Assembly (NCBI RefSeq): GCF_000378305.1
Contig: NZ_KB899538.1
Coordinates: 682,001-746,000, forward strand
DNA length: 64,000 nucleotides
Reading direction: 5' to 3'
Origin: Thioalkalivibrio sp. ALJ12
GTDB lineage: Bacteria; Pseudomonadota; Gammaproteobacteria; Ectothiorhodospirales; Ectothiorhodospiraceae
This document shows positions 7,507 to 15,866 of the stretch, piece by piece (within the stretch, counting starts at the first letter, position 1; each line of letters opens with the position of its first letter). The notes under the pieces were generated by a model. That model was not told the DNA's origin, searched no databases, and was given only the letters and a program-made list of their open reading frames with translations. The translations under genes were made by a program, and so were the position numbers.

Positions 7507-9327
7507 ATGACCGAGAAGCTTCGCAACATCGCCATCATCGCCCACGTTGATCATGGCAAGACCACGCTGGTCGACCAGCTCCTGCGCCAGTCCGGCACGC
7601 TTGATGCGCGCGGCGACCACGGCGAGCGGATCATGGATTCGAACGCGATCGAGAAAGAACGCGGGATCACCATCCTGGCCAAGAACACGGCCATCGAATG
7701 GCAGGACTACCGCATCAACATCGTCGACACCCCCGGACACGCCGACTTCGGTGGCGAGGTCGAGCGGGTGCTGTCCATGGTCGACTCCGTGCTGCTGCTG
7801 GTGGACGCGGTCGACGGCCCGATGCCGCAGACCCGCTTCGTGACCCAGAAGGCCTTCGCGATGGGCTTCAAGCCGATCGTGGTGGTCAACAAGGTCGACC
7901 GCCCCGGCGCGCGCCCGGACTGGGCCGTGGACCAGGTGTTCGACCTGTTCGATCGCCTCGGCGCGACCGACGAACAGTTGGACTTCCCCATCGTGTTCGC
8001 CTCCGCCCTGAACGGCTTCGCCGGCATGGATTCCAGTGTCACCGAAGGCGACATGACCTGTCTGCTGGAGACGATCGTCGAGCATGTGTCCCCGCCGAAC
8101 GTCGACGCCGACGGCCCGTTCCAGATGCAGGTCTCCTCGCTGGACTACAATTCCTACCAGGGCCTGATCGGCATCGGTCGCGTGAAGCGCGGGCGCATCA
8201 AGCCGAACACCCCGGTCAAGGTGGTGGACCGCGAGGGCAAGGTACGTAACGGCCGCATGTTGCAGATCATGGGCTTCCATGGCCTGGAGCGTGTCGAGGT
8301 CGCGGAGGCCCGCGCCGGTGACATCATCACCTTCACCGGCATGGACGAGCTGTACATCTCCGACACCCTGTGCGATCCGAATAACGTCGAGGCGATGGAA
8401 CCGCTGACCGTGGACGAGCCGACGGTGACCATGACCTTCCAGGTCAACACCTCGCCGTTCGCCGGGCGCGAAGGCAAGTACGTGACCTCGCGCGTGCTGC
8501 GCGACCGCCTGCTGGAAGAGCTCAAGCACAACGTTGCCCTGCGCGTGGAAGAGACTGACGACGCCGACAAGTTCAAGGTCTCCGGGCGCGGCGAACTGCA
8601 CCTGGGCATCCTGATCGAGAACATGCGCCGCGAGGGCTACGAGCTGGGCGTCTCGCGCCCGGAAGTGGTCATCAAGGAAGTGGACGGCGTGAAGCAGGAG
8701 CCCTACGAGGCCGTCACCGTTGACGTCGAGGAGCAGCACCAGGGCACGATCATGGAAAAGCTCGGCGAACGCCGCGGCGACATGACCAACATGGTGCCCG
8801 ACGGCAAGGGCCGAGTGCGCCTGGACTTCATCATCCCGTCGCGCGGGCTGATCGGCTTCCAGACCGAGTTCATGACCGCGACCTCCGGTACCGGCATCCT
8901 GCACCACATCTTTGACCACTACGGCCCCTATCAGCCGGGTGCGGTCGCCTCGCGCCAGAACGGCGTGCTGATCGCCAACGCCGCCGGCAAGGCGCTCGGC
9001 TTTGCGTTGTTCAACCTGCAGGATCGCGGCAAGCTGTTCATCGGCCCCGGCGACGAGGTCTACGAGGGCATGGTGATCGGCCTGCACTCGCGCGAGAACG
9101 ACCTGGTCGTCAACGCGCTCAAGGCCAAACAGCTGACCAACATCCGCGCCGCCGGCACGGACGAGAACATCCAGCTGACCCCGCCGATCCGCATGACGCT
9201 GGAACAGGCCATCGAGTTCATCGACGACGACGAACTCGTCGAGGTCACGCCGAAAAACATCCGCGTCCGCAAGAAGTTCCTGCTCGAGCACGAACGCAAG
9301 AAGGCCGCCCGCGCCGCCTCGGCATAA
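7507..9327 (+). CDS. typA: Ribosome-associated GTPase TypA/BipA
   Basis: A 606-residue translational GTPase of the EF-G family that binds the ribosome and helps 50S assembly and stress growth. The G1 loop is [10 protein letters not shown], switch II is [10 protein letters not shown] and the NKVDRP motif is G4. The EF-G-like C-terminal domains follow, with the TypA-specific [17 protein letters not shown] region near residue 445. The length is normal. A possible -10 (TATAGT) lies at 7465-7470 without a clear -35. A terminator follows at 9368. The last 109 bases are repeated at 10531-10639 beyond an inserted module. Confidence 0.97.
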   Translation: MTEKLRNIAIIAHVDHGKTTLVDQLLRQSGTLDARGDHGERIMDSNAIEKERGITILAKNTAIEWQDYRINIVDTPGHADFGGEVERVLSMVDSVLLLVDAVDGPMPQTRFVTQKAFAMGFKPIVVVNKVDRPGARPDWAVDQVFDLFDRLGATDEQLDFPIVFASALNGFAGMDSSVTEGDMTCLLETIVEHVSPPNVDADGPFQMQVSSLDYNSYQGLIGIGRVKRGRIKPNTPVKVVDREGKVRNGRMLQIMGFHGLERVEVAEARAGDIITFTGMDELYISDTLCDPNNVEAMEPLTVDEPTVTMTFQVNTSPFAGREGKYVTSRVLRDRLLEELKHNVALRVEETDDADKFKVSGRGELHLGILIENMRREGYELGVSRPEVVIKEVDGVKQEPYEAVTVDVEEQHQGTIMEKLGERRGDMTNMVPDGKGRVRLDFIIPSRGLIGFQTEFMTATSGTGILHHIFDHYGPYQPGAVASRQNGVLIANAAGKALGFALFNLQDRGKLFIGPGDEVYEGMVIGLHSRENDLVVNALKAKQLTNIRAAGTDENIQLTPPIRMTLEQAIEFIDDDELVEVTPKNIRVRKKFLLEHERKKAARAASA

Positions 9328-9367
9328 GGCCTACGCCAGCGCCCCGTCAGTGGGCCAGGCAAAAAGA

Positions 9368-9401
9368 AGCGCCCGGTCGGATCATCCGCCGGGCGCTTTT
9401 T
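9368..9401 (+). terminator. Terminator of typA
   Basis: The stem is AGCGCCCGG / CCGGGCGCT with a 12-base loop, then TTTTTC. A second version of the same terminator, with a compensating base-pair change, lies at 10681-10715 behind the typA fragment. Confidence 0.9.
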
Positions 9402-9436
9402 CGTGTCATGTCCGCTGGAACCAGGTTCTTTGCCAC

Positions 9437-9466
9437 CCCGGGAATTGCAAAGCGTTTATCCGGGAC
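9437..9466 (+). repeat. Repeat B fragment
   Basis: The stretch from GGGAATTGCAAAGCG to TTATCCGGGA is an imperfect version of the hairpin in repeat B (7183-7214). The rest of the element is not seen, so this is a remnant at the edge of the inserted module. Confidence 0.45.
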
Positions 9467-9552
9467 CTGTATGTGGTGCTCCGCCGAGGGGCAACGTAGG
9501 CAAGGTTTCCCAAACAGCTAGCAGCCCAACGTGACGGCCGCTATTGCGGGCC

Positions 9553-9900
9553 TCACTCATCCAATTGCCGCAGTAAACTGTCCAGTTCTCGCGCCATAAC
9601 CGGGACGTCGGTCGTGGCAGTGCTCCAGACAATACGGCTATCGATCTTGGCATAACCATGGATCAACAGGTTTCGCAGATCCACGGCCGCCCTCAACTGT
9701 GGAATCTGTCGGGCCAGATCGGGATCCGCCTTTTCCAGCTGCCCCAGCGCCTCGCCCAGAATCTCCAGCTGCCGCTCAACGGCGGAGCGCATCAGGTCGC
9801 TGGCCATGTAGCCATCTTCGTTTGCGTCCTCCACGAATTCCGCCACGCGTCTCGCGGCTTCACGTGCATCCCAAACGTAAGCACGCGGATCACGCCGCAT
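9553..9900 (-). CDS. hepT: HEPN-domain RNase toxin (HepT, DUF86)
   Basis: A 115-residue all-helical protein. The HEPN RNase motif RNLLIHGY (R-x4-H followed by Tyr) is present near residue 75, after the typical GEALGQLEKADPDLARQIP segment. HepT toxins cut RNA and are silenced by AMPylation by the partner MNT protein. The start is placed at the ATG ending at 9900 (MRRDPRAYVWD), which overlaps the end of the mntA gene by 11 bases; an earlier in-frame start would overlap by 50. The gene is inside the segment bracketed by the two typA ends. Confidence 0.85.
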   Translation of the reverse strand: MRRDPRAYVWDAREAARRVAEFVEDANEDGYMASDLMRSAVERQLEILGEALGQLEKADPDLARQIPQLRAAVDLRNLLIHGYAKIDSRIVWSTATTDVPVMARELDSLLRQLDE

Positions 9901-10201
9901 GGACCGCTTCCCGGGTTCGCTCGATATCCGCGAGGACATACGGATTGCTCACGCTTTCCGGCGTCACCAGGTCCACGGGCCGTCCAAGAATGTCGCTCAA
10001 CTCTCTGCGCAGACCGAGGAAGTGTTCCAGGGACAGTCTGGTCTGATCCGGCCCGAATTCCACGAGGAAATCCACGTCCGAACGTTCAGGGTCGAAATCT
10101 TCGCCGCGAGCTGCAGATCCGAAAACGTCGAGCCGCGAGACGCCGAAGTCACGGCATACCGATTCGAGGGCGCTGCGATGTTGTTCAATCAATGGATGCA
10201 T
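9890..10201 (-). CDS. mntA: MNT-domain nucleotidyltransferase antitoxin (MntA)
   Basis: A 103-residue minimal nucleotidyltransferase. The motif is complete: FGSAARGE, then ERSDVDFLVEF with both metal-binding aspartates. Proteins of this kind AMPylate a tyrosine next to the HEPN active site and so neutralise the toxin. It lies directly upstream of, and overlaps, hepT, in the normal antitoxin-first order. The intact motif suggests a working antitoxin. Confidence 0.85.
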   Translation of the reverse strand: MHPLIEQHRSALESVCRDFGVSRLDVFGSAARGEDFDPERSDVDFLVEFGPDQTRLSLEHFLGLRRELSDILGRPVDLVTPESVSNPYVLADIERTREAVHAA

Positions 10202-10375
10202 GCCCGAGCCTCCTTCCGGAATACGATACGACAGTCACTCCCTAAGCGCAGCCGTCACATGATTCCGCTTGGGCGTGATTCCGGTCGAGTCGAGTACAAA
10301 TCTACCGCGGTCGTGCAGCTGCCGAACAATTTGGAGCTCTGGGGGCGACCTATCCGGGGGCAAAAGGCAAGCTCT

Positions 10376-10531
10376 GACCCCGTGCACTCCCGAAGGCGGC
10401 ATTTCAGAACCGAGCACCTCCAAGCGGAGTGCGGACCCCACAAGCCACACCTCCGCCGCCGTCTCGAGTCTAGAACACCTCAACACCCTTCGCCGGCCTG
10501 CGAAATCCAAAGGTAGACCCCGTGCACTCCC
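10376..10531 (+). repeat. 16-base direct repeat ending at the typA fragment
   Basis: GACCCCGTGCACTCCC occurs at 10376-10391 and again at 10516-10531. The second copy runs directly into the duplicated typA sequence. The sequence before the first copy, GCAAAAGGCAAGCTCTGACCC, resembles GCAAAAAACGAACTCTGACC at 10759-10778. The 10202-10530 stretch holds no gene that I recognise. Confidence 0.6.
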
Positions 10532-10639
10532 ATCGACGACGACGAACTGGTCGAGGTCACCCCGGAAAACATCCGCATCCGCAAGAAGCTCCTGCTCGAG
10601 CACGAACGCAAGAAGGCCGCCCGCGCCGCCTCGGCGTAA
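10531..10639 (+). pseudogene. Duplicated 3' end of typA
   Basis: These 109 bases align without gaps to the end of typA (9219-9327), stop codon included, with six differences: three silent, and K to E, V to I and F to L. It has no start and no upstream typA sequence, so it is a remnant. A terminator like that of typA follows. The divergence argues against a very recent exact duplication; it could be the tail of an allele carried in by, or left behind by, the inserted HEPN/MNT segment. Confidence 0.85.
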
Positions 10640-10680
10640 TGGCTGACGCCAACGCGTCTTCTTTGGGGTAAAGCCAAAAA

Positions 10681-10715
10681 AGCGCCTGGTCGGATCAGCC
10701 GCCAGGCGCTTTCTT
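10681..10715 (+). terminator. Second typA-type terminator
   Basis: The stem AGCGCCTGG / CCAGGCGCT with a 12-base loop is followed by TTCTTGTG. Compared with 9368-9401 one C-G pair has become T-A on both arms, so the stem has been kept by a compensating change. Confidence 0.8.
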
Positions 10716-10879
10716 GTGTGTATAAATAATGAATATGTTGCAGGTGCAGGGTCTTAGGCAAAAAACGAACTCTGACCCATTCCGCGCTAAATGTGGAAGC
10801 GGAAACTAAATCCGTGCTCCCCCTCCCCCCTTTTTTTATCGCCTCACTGAATTCGCCATCACTCCTGGGGGCCTATCGT

Positions 10880-11602
10880 TCAGGGGCATAGGCGTATCGA
10901 TTCTTCAGTTGGGCCTGGGAACTCGAACTCCGTTTCACTTGTGGGGATATCCCTGAACTCAATTCGGGTGTAGCCCTGATTAGGGTGATCTCGTTCCCCA
11001 ACACGGATGCTACCTCCGCCATTTTCTTCATAAGGGAATGCGGAGTCGAGGTCTTGGCCGGCACACAGCAGGTCGCCTTGGTTTGAAATTTGGATGTACT
11101 CACCCGGGTTGTTCCCCTGCGGTTCAGCCCAGCGGTCTGCGGCATCCGGAGGTACTGCCGTACATTCGATAGTCCACTCATCTTGTGGGTCAAGTTGTGT
11201 CCAAGTGTCGGGGTCGCAAGTCAACGCTTCACTGCTGGTGGTGAACGGAGATTCCAAGACAGGTATGTTCGGCACATCAGAGTCACTTTGGAAGCGAAGA
11301 GTAATGCTAACCGAAGCGACACTGGCGCCAGTGTCGTCGTCTTCAAGACATTCACCGGGCCCAATTAGGCAAACATTTCGACCCGGGTTATCCCAAGGGT
11401 TCTCGTCTGACTCCACTAGAATCCCCGATCCGGATATCATATCTCTAACACTCGAATCTAGGCTGTCGAAGGTGTCAATACAAGCTTGGTCGCGGTTACT
11501 CGGGTTGCCTCGGATCCGATCAAGATGGAAAAAATCCTGCCGGGCAAAGTATCGGCTTCCATTGTCGCCCAAGCCGGTGACCCCCCACGAATTCGCCATC
11601 AT
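10880..11602 (-). CDS. C-terminal part of PilV-like minor pilin (second frame)
   Basis: A 240-residue reading frame that begins inside the end of the pilV-like gene and has no signal sequence or pilin leader of its own. It reads on as GDNGSRYFARQDFFHLDRIRG and ends near a Cys-Pro. Removing one G from the run of six at 11581-11586 joins it to the upstream frame, giving RGFQTEQDDGEFVG-VTGLGDNG. I therefore read it as the C-terminal half of one protein of roughly 600 residues. It could also be expressed by frameshifting or re-initiation. No known domain is recognised in it. Confidence 0.55.
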   Translation of the reverse strand: MMANSWGVTGLGDNGSRYFARQDFFHLDRIRGNPSNRDQACIDTFDSLDSSVRDMISGSGILVESDENPWDNPGRNVCLIGPGECLEDDDTGASVASVSITLRFQSDSDVPNIPVLESPFTTSSEALTCDPDTWTQLDPQDEWTIECTAVPPDAADRWAEPQGNNPGEYIQISNQGDLLCAGQDLDSAFPYEENGGGSIRVGERDHPNQGYTRIEFRDIPTSETEFEFPGPTEESIRLCP

Positions 11603-12674
11603 CCTGTTCGGTCTGGAATCCCCGGTACCGACGGATCGGGCTCCATTGAATGTCTACGGAGTCCCAATCTTCATAGCCGAGATTCGGGGTCGGATCTGGA
11701 TCTCCGGCGCAGATGGTTGATGAAAGGTTTCCAGTTTCTGTTACTACTCCGATGTTGCCGTACCATCCAAGACCGAAAAAGCAAACGTACTCGAAGTATG
11801 TGACATCGTCGTTGGTGCCTTCTATTTCGAATGGCTCGTTCCTATCGTCGAAAGCCGTACCGCAGAATGCAGCATCGGAGGAGAGGATGAACCAGTTATC
11901 CGGATCATCAATGTCTGAATCAGTGAAAATCCGACCGCTAATGGAGCCAAGGTGAGCGTTTCGGGTAGTGAGAACCGGTTGCCCGTCGGACAGAACCTGG
12001 AAGCTCCCGTCTTGCTCGCGGATGTCAACTCCGATCCGCTGGGCTAGTGTATCGAGTGTTTCGCGTTCTGAATCCGAGAGATCGTCGGCTCCATCAAGGC
12101 CACCATCAAACACACCCCTCCCGTCATCGCCAGTTGTGGCGCGCCCCGTTGGGCGCGCGATTGGGTCTTCGCCAGTCGAGAGGCGCCCTTTCGAGATATT
12201 GGTGACGGTTCTCGGGTCCATCCAGGCCACACTACTCGAGACGTTCACGCGCTGCGTGTCGCCTCGCGCGTCCTCCCATTCGACTGTCATCAGTACGTCG
12301 AGCCGATTTTGACTGTCCACGTCGTCCCATTCGAATGAGGGCTCAACCTGGAATGTCGCATTGGTGCCGACATGTTCGTCGCTACCGATGTTTTCCAACG
12401 CTTCGAACTCGCCCCGTTCCATTGCAGCTCTGAGGCGCTCAATGCGCTGCTCCGCAATCTGGACAGCTTCCGTGCGCGCTTTGCTTTCCGCGGTGCTGGC
12501 AATCAGTTCGCCATATAGCTTGGCAATCGCGAGCACCCCGAGCGAGATGACCGCCAGCGCAATCAGGGCTTCAATCAAGGTGATCCCTGCTTGACGGCGC
12601 TTGGACGGAGCTGTAGCGGGCAACCGCGAGTTGGGGCCATCTTGAATGCCCGATTTTCTGCAAAGATTTTTCAT
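11520..12674 (-). CDS. pilV: Type IV pilus minor pilin PilV-like, probably frameshifted
   Basis: A 384-residue frame. A prepilin leader ends at KRRQAG and is followed by ITLIEALIALAVISLGVLAIAKLYGEL, the PilV-type hydrophobic helix with its conserved Glu5. The body is long for PilV (usually under 200 residues). Its last 27 residues or so appear to be out of frame after a G6 run at 11581-11586; the true C-terminus probably continues in the 10880-11602 frame. The gene is last in a fimT-pilW-pilX-pilV minus-strand run and overlaps the pilX stop by 4 bases. Minor pilins prime pilus assembly in the inner membrane. Confidence 0.8.
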   Translation of the reverse strand: MKNLCRKSGIQDGPNSRLPATAPSKRRQAGITLIEALIALAVISLGVLAIAKLYGELIASTAESKARTEAVQIAEQRIERLRAAMERGEFEALENIGSDEHVGTNATFQVEPSFEWDDVDSQNRLDVLMTVEWEDARGDTQRVNVSSSVAWMDPRTVTNISKGRLSTGEDPIARPTGRATTGDDGRGVFDGGLDGADDLSDSERETLDTLAQRIGVDIREQDGSFQVLSDGQPVLTTRNAHLGSISGRIFTDSDIDDPDNWFILSSDAAFCGTAFDDRNEPFEIEGTNDDVTYFEYVCFFGLGWYGNIGVVTETGNLSSTICAGDPDPTPNLGYEDWDSVDIQWSPIRRYRGFQTEQDDGEFVGGHRLGRQWKPILCPAGFFPS

Positions 12675-13879
12675 TGTTCATGTACCCAGTCGCGCCAAGT
12701 CCCCGTGACGATGCCTCGTGCCCCGACATTGCTTGCGCCGTAGGCAATGTCCGGGTCGAAGATGAAGTATGGGTTGCCCCCAATATTCGTTTCACCTTCA
12801 ACGATCGCGGCGCCATAGTTTGTGAAGGTCCCGCTACCACCCAAGTCGCCACGGACGTACAGAACCCCATAGAGATCAACATTGCCGGCGACATCGAGGT
12901 CTCCGTCAACGACCAAGACTACGGGTTCGTCTCTTGTCCCAATTTGTGTGTTGCCTTCAATGGAAGTGTCGCCATCGACCCATACTGCCTGGCCCCTTAG
13001 TCCATCAAGGTCAGCGCCCGCCTCCATTTCTAGGGATTGTGCCTTGTAGTCTTCCCGTGCGGCACCCATGAAGTTTTCGAAGTAGGCATCACCCCCGCGG
13101 TCCTCGAGTTGCCGTAGCGATAGATCGGCATCAATTACGTCTGGACCGATGGCTTGCCTGTCCGTCGTCTGGCTGTAATAGCGATTGATCTGTGATTGCC
13201 CCATATCCTCGGTCACCAGACGCAGGTCCGAAGGGGGGGGTTCCGATTGGTTCCGCACGTACGTCGTGCCCGGGTTGCCCGTTACGTCGACTGCGGCTGC
13301 GGTCCAGATAGTGAGATTGTTGAAATAGTTGAATACTCGTGCGGCACCGTTTGTGTTTACGCCCGACAAAGAGGTTAGGGGGTTAGTGGGTGGATCCGCC
13401 ATGGAGGGGCTGGCCCGCATAGAGACACTAATGCCTTTGCGTGCAGAGGCGTCATCGCTCCAACCACAAGAGAAAATAACGACTTCGCTAGTATTTGGCG
13501 CGGAGTCACCTGGGAAAGTCCCATCGTCAGGAGTCGCAGGGCATGATTCGACCTCGTCATTTGGGTCCAGGAAGGCGACCCTGAAAACGGCATTGCTCTG
13601 ATTGTCGCCGTCGAAAGTGCGATGAAGCTGTTCGGAGGGGAGGCCCTGGCCGCTGTTGAGTTGTGCGGTCGCGAACTCCACTCCGGCTTGGGCAGCGCTT
13701 GCGGCGTGTTTCATTCGAAGCTCGTTGGCGGACATTCGCTGGTCCAGGATTGCTGTTTGGGCCGCGAAGATCACCATGAGCGTGATCGCCACCAGGATGA
13801 CCACGGTGATCAGAAGTGTCGCCAGGCCGCTTTGGCGTTGACGGCCAAGGTGGCCTGGGTGCGTGTGGCGTGAGCTCAT
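12671..13879 (-). CDS. pilX: Type IV pilus assembly protein PilX-like
   Basis: A 402-residue protein. The N-terminus is basic, then RQSGLATLLITVVILVAITL, the PilX-type helix with no classical GFTLIE. It then has a MSANELRMKHAASAAQAGVEFA segment, which is the conserved PilX N-terminal pattern. The C-terminal half repeats VDGD/VEGDT-like strands (VWVDGDTSIEGNTQIG, VVDGDLDVAGNVDLYG), suggesting a small beta-helix. The ATG at 13879 is preferred because it lies 16 bases after the pilW stop; an earlier ATG at 13936 would overlap pilW. It is one of the minor pilins. Confidence 0.8.
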   Translation of the reverse strand: MSSRHTHPGHLGRQRQSGLATLLITVVILVAITLMVIFAAQTAILDQRMSANELRMKHAASAAQAGVEFATAQLNSGQGLPSEQLHRTFDGDNQSNAVFRVAFLDPNDEVESCPATPDDGTFPGDSAPNTSEVVIFSCGWSDDASARKGISVSMRASPSMADPPTNPLTSLSGVNTNGAARVFNYFNNLTIWTAAAVDVTGNPGTTYVRNQSEPPPSDLRLVTEDMGQSQINRYYSQTTDRQAIGPDVIDADLSLRQLEDRGGDAYFENFMGAAREDYKAQSLEMEAGADLDGLRGQAVWVDGDTSIEGNTQIGTRDEPVVLVVDGDLDVAGNVDLYGVLYVRGDLGGSGTFTNYGAAIVEGETNIGGNPYFIFDPDIAYGASNVGARGIVTGTWRDWVHEQ

Positions 13880-13895
13880 CAGTTTGTCCCGTGTG

Positions 13896-14684
13896 TCACT
13901 CTGCGGCATAGACGTGGTCGTTTCGCACCGCGACACTCTCCTCGAGCTGGATGCGTGTATCTGGGTTCTGAGCGTGTTCGGCTACCAGCGTGATGTTCAC
14001 GCGGCGTTTCTCGATCAGGACGTCTCCGCTGCTGGGGGATGCGCAATTGGTGTCATCGTCGTCCGTCGTGTTCAGGCAGAAGGTCTCGAGGTCGAATTCG
14101 AGGGAGGTCACGTTGGTGGTATTGGGGTCAGTAAGGCTTGCCCACGGACGGTCGGGGCAGTTCCCGGTGCTCGTGGTTTGCGACTCGTTCGTCAGCAATT
14201 GAATGGCATTCCCGTTTAGGCGGTAGCCGAATACATACTGGACTTCGGCTGCATCCAGGTCTGACAGGTCTCTGCTCATGCTGGAGGGGTCAGGTGGATA
14301 TCGGAACGTGGGGTCGTAGCTCAACATGAGGCAGCTTCCACCGTGTATGCCGATATTCAGGTCAGCGCTCATGAAGGGGTTGAGTGGGAGGCCAGTGTCC
14401 GGGTCTTCATCGATACGGTTCGGATGTGGAAATACATATCCGGCGCGCCGGATGTCGTTGACCATCAGGTCCATCGCAATGCGGGTTTCCTGGGTGACTC
14501 GTGTCTCCTGTGTTACCGCAATGGCCCCTCGAATGGCGGTGACGTAAAGAGCAATTACAGCGGCGATCACGATCGTGCCAACAAGGATCCCGATCATGAG
14601 TTCGATCAGTGTGAAGCCATTACAATGCTGTCTTGGCGTCCGGCTCGAATGAACGAAGCTCCTTGTGCGCTTGTGGTTCAGCAT
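13896..14684 (-). CDS. pilW: Type IV pilus minor pilin PilW-like
   Basis: A 262-residue prepilin. The leader ends in HCNG, followed by FTLIELMIGILVGTIVIAAVIALYV. A tandem TQETRVTQETR is seen at about residue 60, and IRRAGYVFPHP is the usual PilW-family IRRAGY element. The gene overlaps the upstream fimT stop by 7 bases, and pilX follows. It would sit with the other minor pilins at the pilus tip or assembly base. Confidence 0.85.
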   Translation of the reverse strand: MLNHKRTRSFVHSSRTPRQHCNGFTLIELMIGILVGTIVIAAVIALYVTAIRGAIAVTQETRVTQETRIAMDLMVNDIRRAGYVFPHPNRIDEDPDTGLPLNPFMSADLNIGIHGGSCLMLSYDPTFRYPPDPSSMSRDLSDLDAAEVQYVFGYRLNGNAIQLLTNESQTTSTGNCPDRPWASLTDPNTTNVTSLEFDLETFCLNTTDDDDTNCASPSSGDVLIEKRRVNITLVAEHAQNPDTRIQLEESVAVRNDHVYAAE

Positions 14685-15229
14685 TGGCTATAAGCTCCCA
14701 TCGCACGCCCGACGCCGCATGCGCTCGGCCGGCCAATCAGGTTGATCCGCACTTCCAAGCCGAAGCTACTGGGACTGGAGGTGAAAACCATGTCTTCCGG
14801 GTCGCCGCCGGATACGGTGCCGCGGACATGATCGAATCGGAGTTCCTGTCCTCCGGTCATGGCGATATTTCGGAACTTGTCGGAATGCGTTGTGCGCAGA
14901 ACGGGAGTGTCGTCGCCGGCCATTGTGATCTCGCACGCATCCCCAGCGCCCGCCGGTTCGAAGCAGTTACAACCGGCCACCTGCGAGATGCCATGGCACC
15001 ACTCGTCGCCATCAGTCTGGCTGACGAACCAGATGTCGCGCCCCTGCTTGATGGCCTCGGAGCGCGCGGTCTGAATCTGGTCGAGCGCGCTTTCTCCGGC
15101 GGCGACTACGCGCCGTTGTTCGGCTAGGTTGAAAGCAGGCACGGCCAGCGTGATCAGGATCACCAGGACGGCGATGGTGATCATCAGCTCGATCAGGGTG
15201 AATCCGGGCTGTCGGGAGGTTGCGGCCAT
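14678..15229 (-). CDS. fimT: FimT/GspH-family minor pilin (first)
   Basis: A 183-residue prepilin with a short leader (MAATSRQPG) and then FTLIELMITIAVLVILITLAVPAF, followed by the GspH/FimT pattern ALDQIQTARSEAIKQGRDIWF. It heads the minus-strand minor pilin run and stands where fimU lies in other gammaproteobacteria. The start at 15229 gives a leader of ordinary length; a longer frame from 15271 would add 14 residues. A second FimT-like gene lies at 15867-16400. Confidence 0.8.
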   Translation of the reverse strand: MAATSRQPGFTLIELMITIAVLVILITLAVPAFNLAEQRRVVAAGESALDQIQTARSEAIKQGRDIWFVSQTDGDEWCHGISQVAGCNCFEPAGAGDACEITMAGDDTPVLRTTHSDKFRNIAMTGGQELRFDHVRGTVSGGDPEDMVFTSSPSSFGLEVRINLIGRPSACGVGRAMGAYSQC

Positions 15230-15418
15230 GCACGGGTCCTGTTCGGAATGCAGGAAGGTATCGACTCCCATTATACGGTTTGGGGTATGTTGGGCATGGG
15301 GCGTAGCTACCGCTCACGGGGCGAAAGAGACCCTTCGTCGATCTGGGAGGGGGCGCGGGGCTCGGCTTATGGTGGAATCGGGATAGCCGCACAGCTCTTT
15401 GCAGAGGGAGAGATCGGG

Positions 15419-15835
15419 ATGGACCAGACAAAACGCCGGATGGCTGGATTTACGCTGATCGAGGTGATGATCGTGGTGGTGGTGATCGGAATCCTCGCGG
15501 CGATCGCCTATCCCTCGTACCAGAACTACATCCTCAAGTCGCAGCGGGCCGATGCGCACGATGCGCTGCTCCGGATCCAGCTGGAGCAGGAGCGGTGGCG
15601 GGCGAATAACCCGGAGTACACCGGAGATCTTTCGGATCTGGGACTATCTTCCCTCTCAGACGATGAGCATTACGAGTTGACGATCTCCGATAGCTCCGGG
15701 TCGAGCTTTACGGCGACGGCCTCTCCGCAAGGGCGTCAAGCCAATGACTCAAGGTGTCAGACCATTACTCTCACGGTTGCCGGCGGTTCTGCTGACCGCG
15801 ACGGGTCTCCAGGAGGAGAGGAAGAATGCTGGTGA
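15419..15835 (+). CDS. pilE: Type IV pilin PilE-like
   Basis: A 138-residue prepilin. The leader is MDQTKRRMAG, then FTLIEVMIVVVVIGILAAIAYPSYQNYI. The rest carries the PilE-type RADAHDALLRIQLEQERWRANNPEY and two C-terminal cysteines. The ATG at 15419 gives a 10-residue leader with AGAGGGAG upstream; the frame is open further 5'. It is on the plus strand, opposite to the minor pilin run, and converges with the second fimT with 31 bases between. It would be a minor pilin of the same machine. Confidence 0.88.
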   Translation: MDQTKRRMAGFTLIEVMIVVVVIGILAAIAYPSYQNYILKSQRADAHDALLRIQLEQERWRANNPEYTGDLSDLGLSSLSDDEHYELTISDSSGSSFTATASPQGRQANDSRCQTITLTVAGGSADRDGSPGGEEECW

Positions 15836-15866
15836 GGTGCTGCCCACATGGCTGTTTGAACCGAGC

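Noticed and set aside
7450-9291. A 613-codon open frame antisense to typA
   Set aside because: It lies entirely opposite a well-recognised gene. High GC at third positions makes such antisense frames common here; similar ones lie opposite the kinase, hrpA, argS and pntB. None has a recognisable domain.
10235-10603. A 122-codon minus-strand frame between the HEPN/MNT module and pilV
   Set aside because: Its first 24 residues or so are the antisense of the duplicated typA end, and the rest matches nothing that I recognise. No clear ribosome site.
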